Positions 60,890 to 64,000 of a stretch of DNA of 64,000 nt are shown here, piece after piece. This stretch comes from Styela clava. Its lineage: Eukaryota; Chordata; Ascidiacea; Stolidobranchia; Styelidae. The translations under genes and the position numbers were made by a program. The notes under the pieces are model-generated. The model did no database searches. It saw only the letters and a list, made by a program, of their open reading frames with translations, and was not told where the DNA came from. Where the stretch lies: positions 8,019,383 to 8,083,382 of the forward strand of contig NC_135252.1 of NCBI RefSeq assembly GCF_964204865.1. Direction: 5' to 3'. The stretch's first letter is position 1; each line of letters opens with the position of its first letter.

Positions 60890-63692
60890 TCAGGCAATGT
60901 TTTCATCGGATTGTTTCAACAAGTTTGGTGCATAAGCACTATCATCAACTTTATCTGATCTTGGTATCAGCAACTCTTTTTCACAGAAACCAGCTTTAGG
61001 ATACTTTTTCACTTCAATCGAGTCCAATGCTTTTGACAATGTTTTCTTAACTCTGAGCATAGTGAGACGGGAAGCTGCATTTGAAGTCCACATTTCTTTC
61101 ATCAATTTCACAATTATATTCATGTTCTGCAGTACAGGAAATAAGCAAAATAGGTAAGGAACTTTTTGCCGCCTGACACATTGTGTCAGTGAAGAACTAC
61201 AATGAATTGAAATTCCAATTAAATATGCTGACCACAGTCAACACTGAGCATTGAAATATTGATTTTATACACATACCATATTATATTATATTTGACATGA
61301 ACATTAAAATACATATTTAAAAAATATGCCAATATAACCTATACTGCTTGAACCTGGTACCCTAATTGTAAAAAAACTGTAATATAGTCGTTACAATTAA
61401 ATCACTACAACCTAGATTGGATTAATTTTTACTGGTATTTTATAACCTCACCTGACCTTACCTTTTGATGGCGCTGTTTCCAGGAAATATTCTAACTATT
61501 TCCAATCTCAGTCTCAAAAAAGGTGAAATCTGCTCTGCCATGCGAACTAACTAATGAAAGATATTCCCAACTAATGAAAGATATAAATTCAAATCTCCCT
61601 ATGCAATGCTTCTGTCTCACCTCTTTTAGTGCAACACTCTCTGATCTTCCATTCTCATGCAAATCAACTAATGTGCTCACTAATTTGTTTAGCTGGGTAT
61701 TATATTAAATAAGATAAGTTTTCTCAGGCATGGACTAATGAATTTTATTTGGTGTTGAAACATAAGAAGTATATGAATAATTCGTAGTTGTGAACACTAA
61801 CAGCCACACAGCTGTGTAGTCCCATCTAAGTAGCTTTTCCTAGATTTTTCAATCTTACTTGTATAAATTGAATTTATTATTTTTCTTGTATAAATTTTAC
61901 TGGCAGTAGTTAAAATCTATTATATTTTAGTAGCTTTCATTGTAAAATTGTGCTGATATTTTGCATGATTTGGTTATATTTCTACTCATCAGGTTTACAT
62001 CTCTGCGTATAATGATATATTTCAACCAAGCTCATTATCTCTATACTTGGTTGATCTGATGTTTTTTTGTGAAGTTCTTTCATGCTATTTAATAATCTCA
62101 CCGAAAATTCACTTAAATAATATATTGCTTGCTTCCAACTTTAAATCATATGATAATAAACTCCTAAATGATCGCTATACTGTAGCTTTCTACATAATCT
62201 TAAATTTGAATCTGAAGAATTCAAGTACGCATTGTGTACTTATATTACTGATTTGAAATAAGAAATATGTTTGATTTTCAAATAGAATATGTATGAGACA
62301 GCACTTTGAATTTTAATTAAGTTATGAAAAACATACTCGTTTATATTCACAATTGCCACATACCTGGTCAGTCTGCCATCTATTAGGTATAACTGGCCTG
62401 TGGTTACAGTCACATACAATCTTTCGCATCTCTTCAAAGCTTGGATCATGCCCAACTACATCATGGAAAGGTGGTTTGTATTCCTCAGCAATACCTACAA
62501 AATCAATAAGACCGTGTCATTTTTATTTACAAAATAATATTATGCAACAATTCAAATATTTCAAAGTGGTATGTTAATTAAAAGGCTCCGAAATTTAAAA
62601 CCTACCTCCGATAAGACCACGCCTACAAACTTCCCACAAAACAAGGCTGAAAGCATAAACATCGGCTTGGCGAAAACTATCGAAATTTTTCACATTTAGT
62701 GTTTCATCAAGAACTTCCGGAGCCATGTAGCGCTTCGTTCCAACCCGATAGTTGTTCTTACATATATCAACTGAATTATCATCCTTCAATAACACTGCAA
62801 GGCCTACGCACAAAACAAAAATGTTGAGTTCATTGTTCAAACAATACCGTGTCTTCATTAGTTTATTAAAATTGTTAGTTTATAAAATTCAAAAATTATT
62901 ATTTAGTCCATTAAAATCCCTGCTTTTCTTATTCTTCATAAAAAAATAAATTCTTATATTTCGATTCTCTTCCTAAACTCATTTGTATTACATTATCATG
63001 CTATGAAAAAGAAACAGATAAATTCAATTACCCAAAGGGGCACACTTTAAGAATCAAACAATGGGCATAAAATATAAAACAAAGGTATATACCAAGATCA
63101 GCAATACAGCTAGTCAAATCGGTTTTAACAAGAATGTTTTTAGTCTTCACATCTCGGTGAGCAATTGGTGGTTTTCCCTGGAGAAGAAATGAATAAGTGT
63201 GAGCATCCAAAGCAAATGTATCATATGTGAACTTTGATTTGGGGCTTTATTGGGGACAAATCTATTCCATTACTGTATTTGGAAAACAATTAGTTTTCAA
63301 ATGATCACAATACAAAAGTTGGCTATCAGAAGTACCAAGCTGAAATGGGAACTGTTACAATATTCAATCCTTCAGAATGACGTTAGACTGCTGGTTGTTA
63401 CCAGTGTGTATTGCATACACTGTAAATGCTTAATACACGAAAGAGTTCAAAACTTGAAAAAAAATCCTATTCCTATCTTTAGTAACTGCTGGCCATGCAT
63501 GGAAAATCTACAGGCAGCAAAGGATATATTCATTCATTCACTCACTTTAACACCAGTGATGTCACTATGCAGATGAGAAAGACCCAGGGCTGCAGTCTTG
63601 CACAAGTTAATCATTGTTCTTTGATCAAGTGTAGCTCTTTGTAAATATTCATATAAAGAACCATATGGATGATATGAACAAATAAGCCACAA
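60890..63692 (-). CDS. ALK1/2-like TGF-beta superfamily type I receptor, kinase domain (5' part beyond window)
   Basis: This is a serine/threonine kinase receptor that phosphorylates receptor SMADs after BMP/activin-type ligand binding. Minus-strand exons: 63692-63546, 63177-63093, 62803-62606, 62494-62364, 61126-60890, all in phase, 265 residues before TGA. It starts in the hinge after the N-lobe ([18 protein letters not shown]). The catalytic loop is [12 protein letters not shown], the metal-binding motif is ADLGLAV, and the activation segment has [35 protein letters not shown] and [12 protein letters not shown] resemble ALK1/2 rather than ALK3/6 or ALK4/5/7. RPVIPNRW and [16 protein letters not shown] finish the kinase fold. 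About 45 extra residues follow (KKYPKAGF onward to SDENIA), longer than known relatives. Extracellular, transmembrane, GS-box and N-lobe exons lie past the window end. Confidence 0.95.
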
Positions 63693-64000
63693 CTGTAAAA
63701 TATATCAACAGACGGTGTTATTAAAAATTAACTAAAATTTATGTATAAGTCTTATCAATTTACCAAGTAAAATTCACATCATTTCTATCATTACAATCAT
63801 TAATAATTTCAGAATAATTACAACAAGCAGGTAGAATGAACCAAATCTTCATATTATATTAACCGGCATATGCAAGTATGCTGTAAAGTTTCATGAAGTG
63901 GTAAAACTATGGGTTACTTCGGATGCTACATAGTCTAGCAAATCAAACAAGATCCTAATGCCTAATTTTACTCATAAAATTGCTACATCAGAAATATTGA

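Overview
The window is eukaryotic and AT-rich, with spliced genes, GT-AG introns from about 40 bp to 1.8 kb (possibly 2.6 kb), and short transposon relics. An intermediate-filament gene with the short, chordate-type coil 1B (no 42-residue lamin-type insert), together with an ALK1/2-like kinase, points to an invertebrate chordate. A tunicate (ascidian) is my best guess, by inference only.

Layout. 1-5.3 kb: no convincing gene. 5.3-17.1 kb (+): a complete or nearly complete type III-like cytoplasmic intermediate-filament gene with two alternative 3' terminal exons. 17-28 kb: mostly noncoding, with a hAT-like terminus, a tandem duplication, a hAT MITE with target-site duplications, a palindrome, and scattered minus-strand ORFs that look like membrane-protein exons. 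28-53 kb (+): three small secreted-peptide genes at 28.0, 39.7 and 52.3 kb, about 12 kb apart and all on the + strand. Between the first two lie a diverged ~0.75 kb duplication and two more hAT MITEs. 53.7-60.6 kb: no gene, only simple repeats and a retroelement-like tail. 60.9-63.7 kb (-): the kinase-domain exons of an ALK1/2-like TGF-beta superfamily type I receptor, whose 5' exons lie beyond the window end.

The most interesting content is the cluster of three small genes. Each encodes a signal peptide, a short propeptide, a furin-like tetrabasic or RxRR site, and then a peptide that begins [HY]-x-D-G, as in the secretin/glucagon/PACAP hormone superfamily. All three then carry an unusual C-terminal exon with two cysteines about 20 residues apart, which known members of that superfamily lack. 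The exon phases are shared, so I read them as tandem paralogues of a secretin-like hormone family with a cysteine-flanked extension. I have not verified this by any search.
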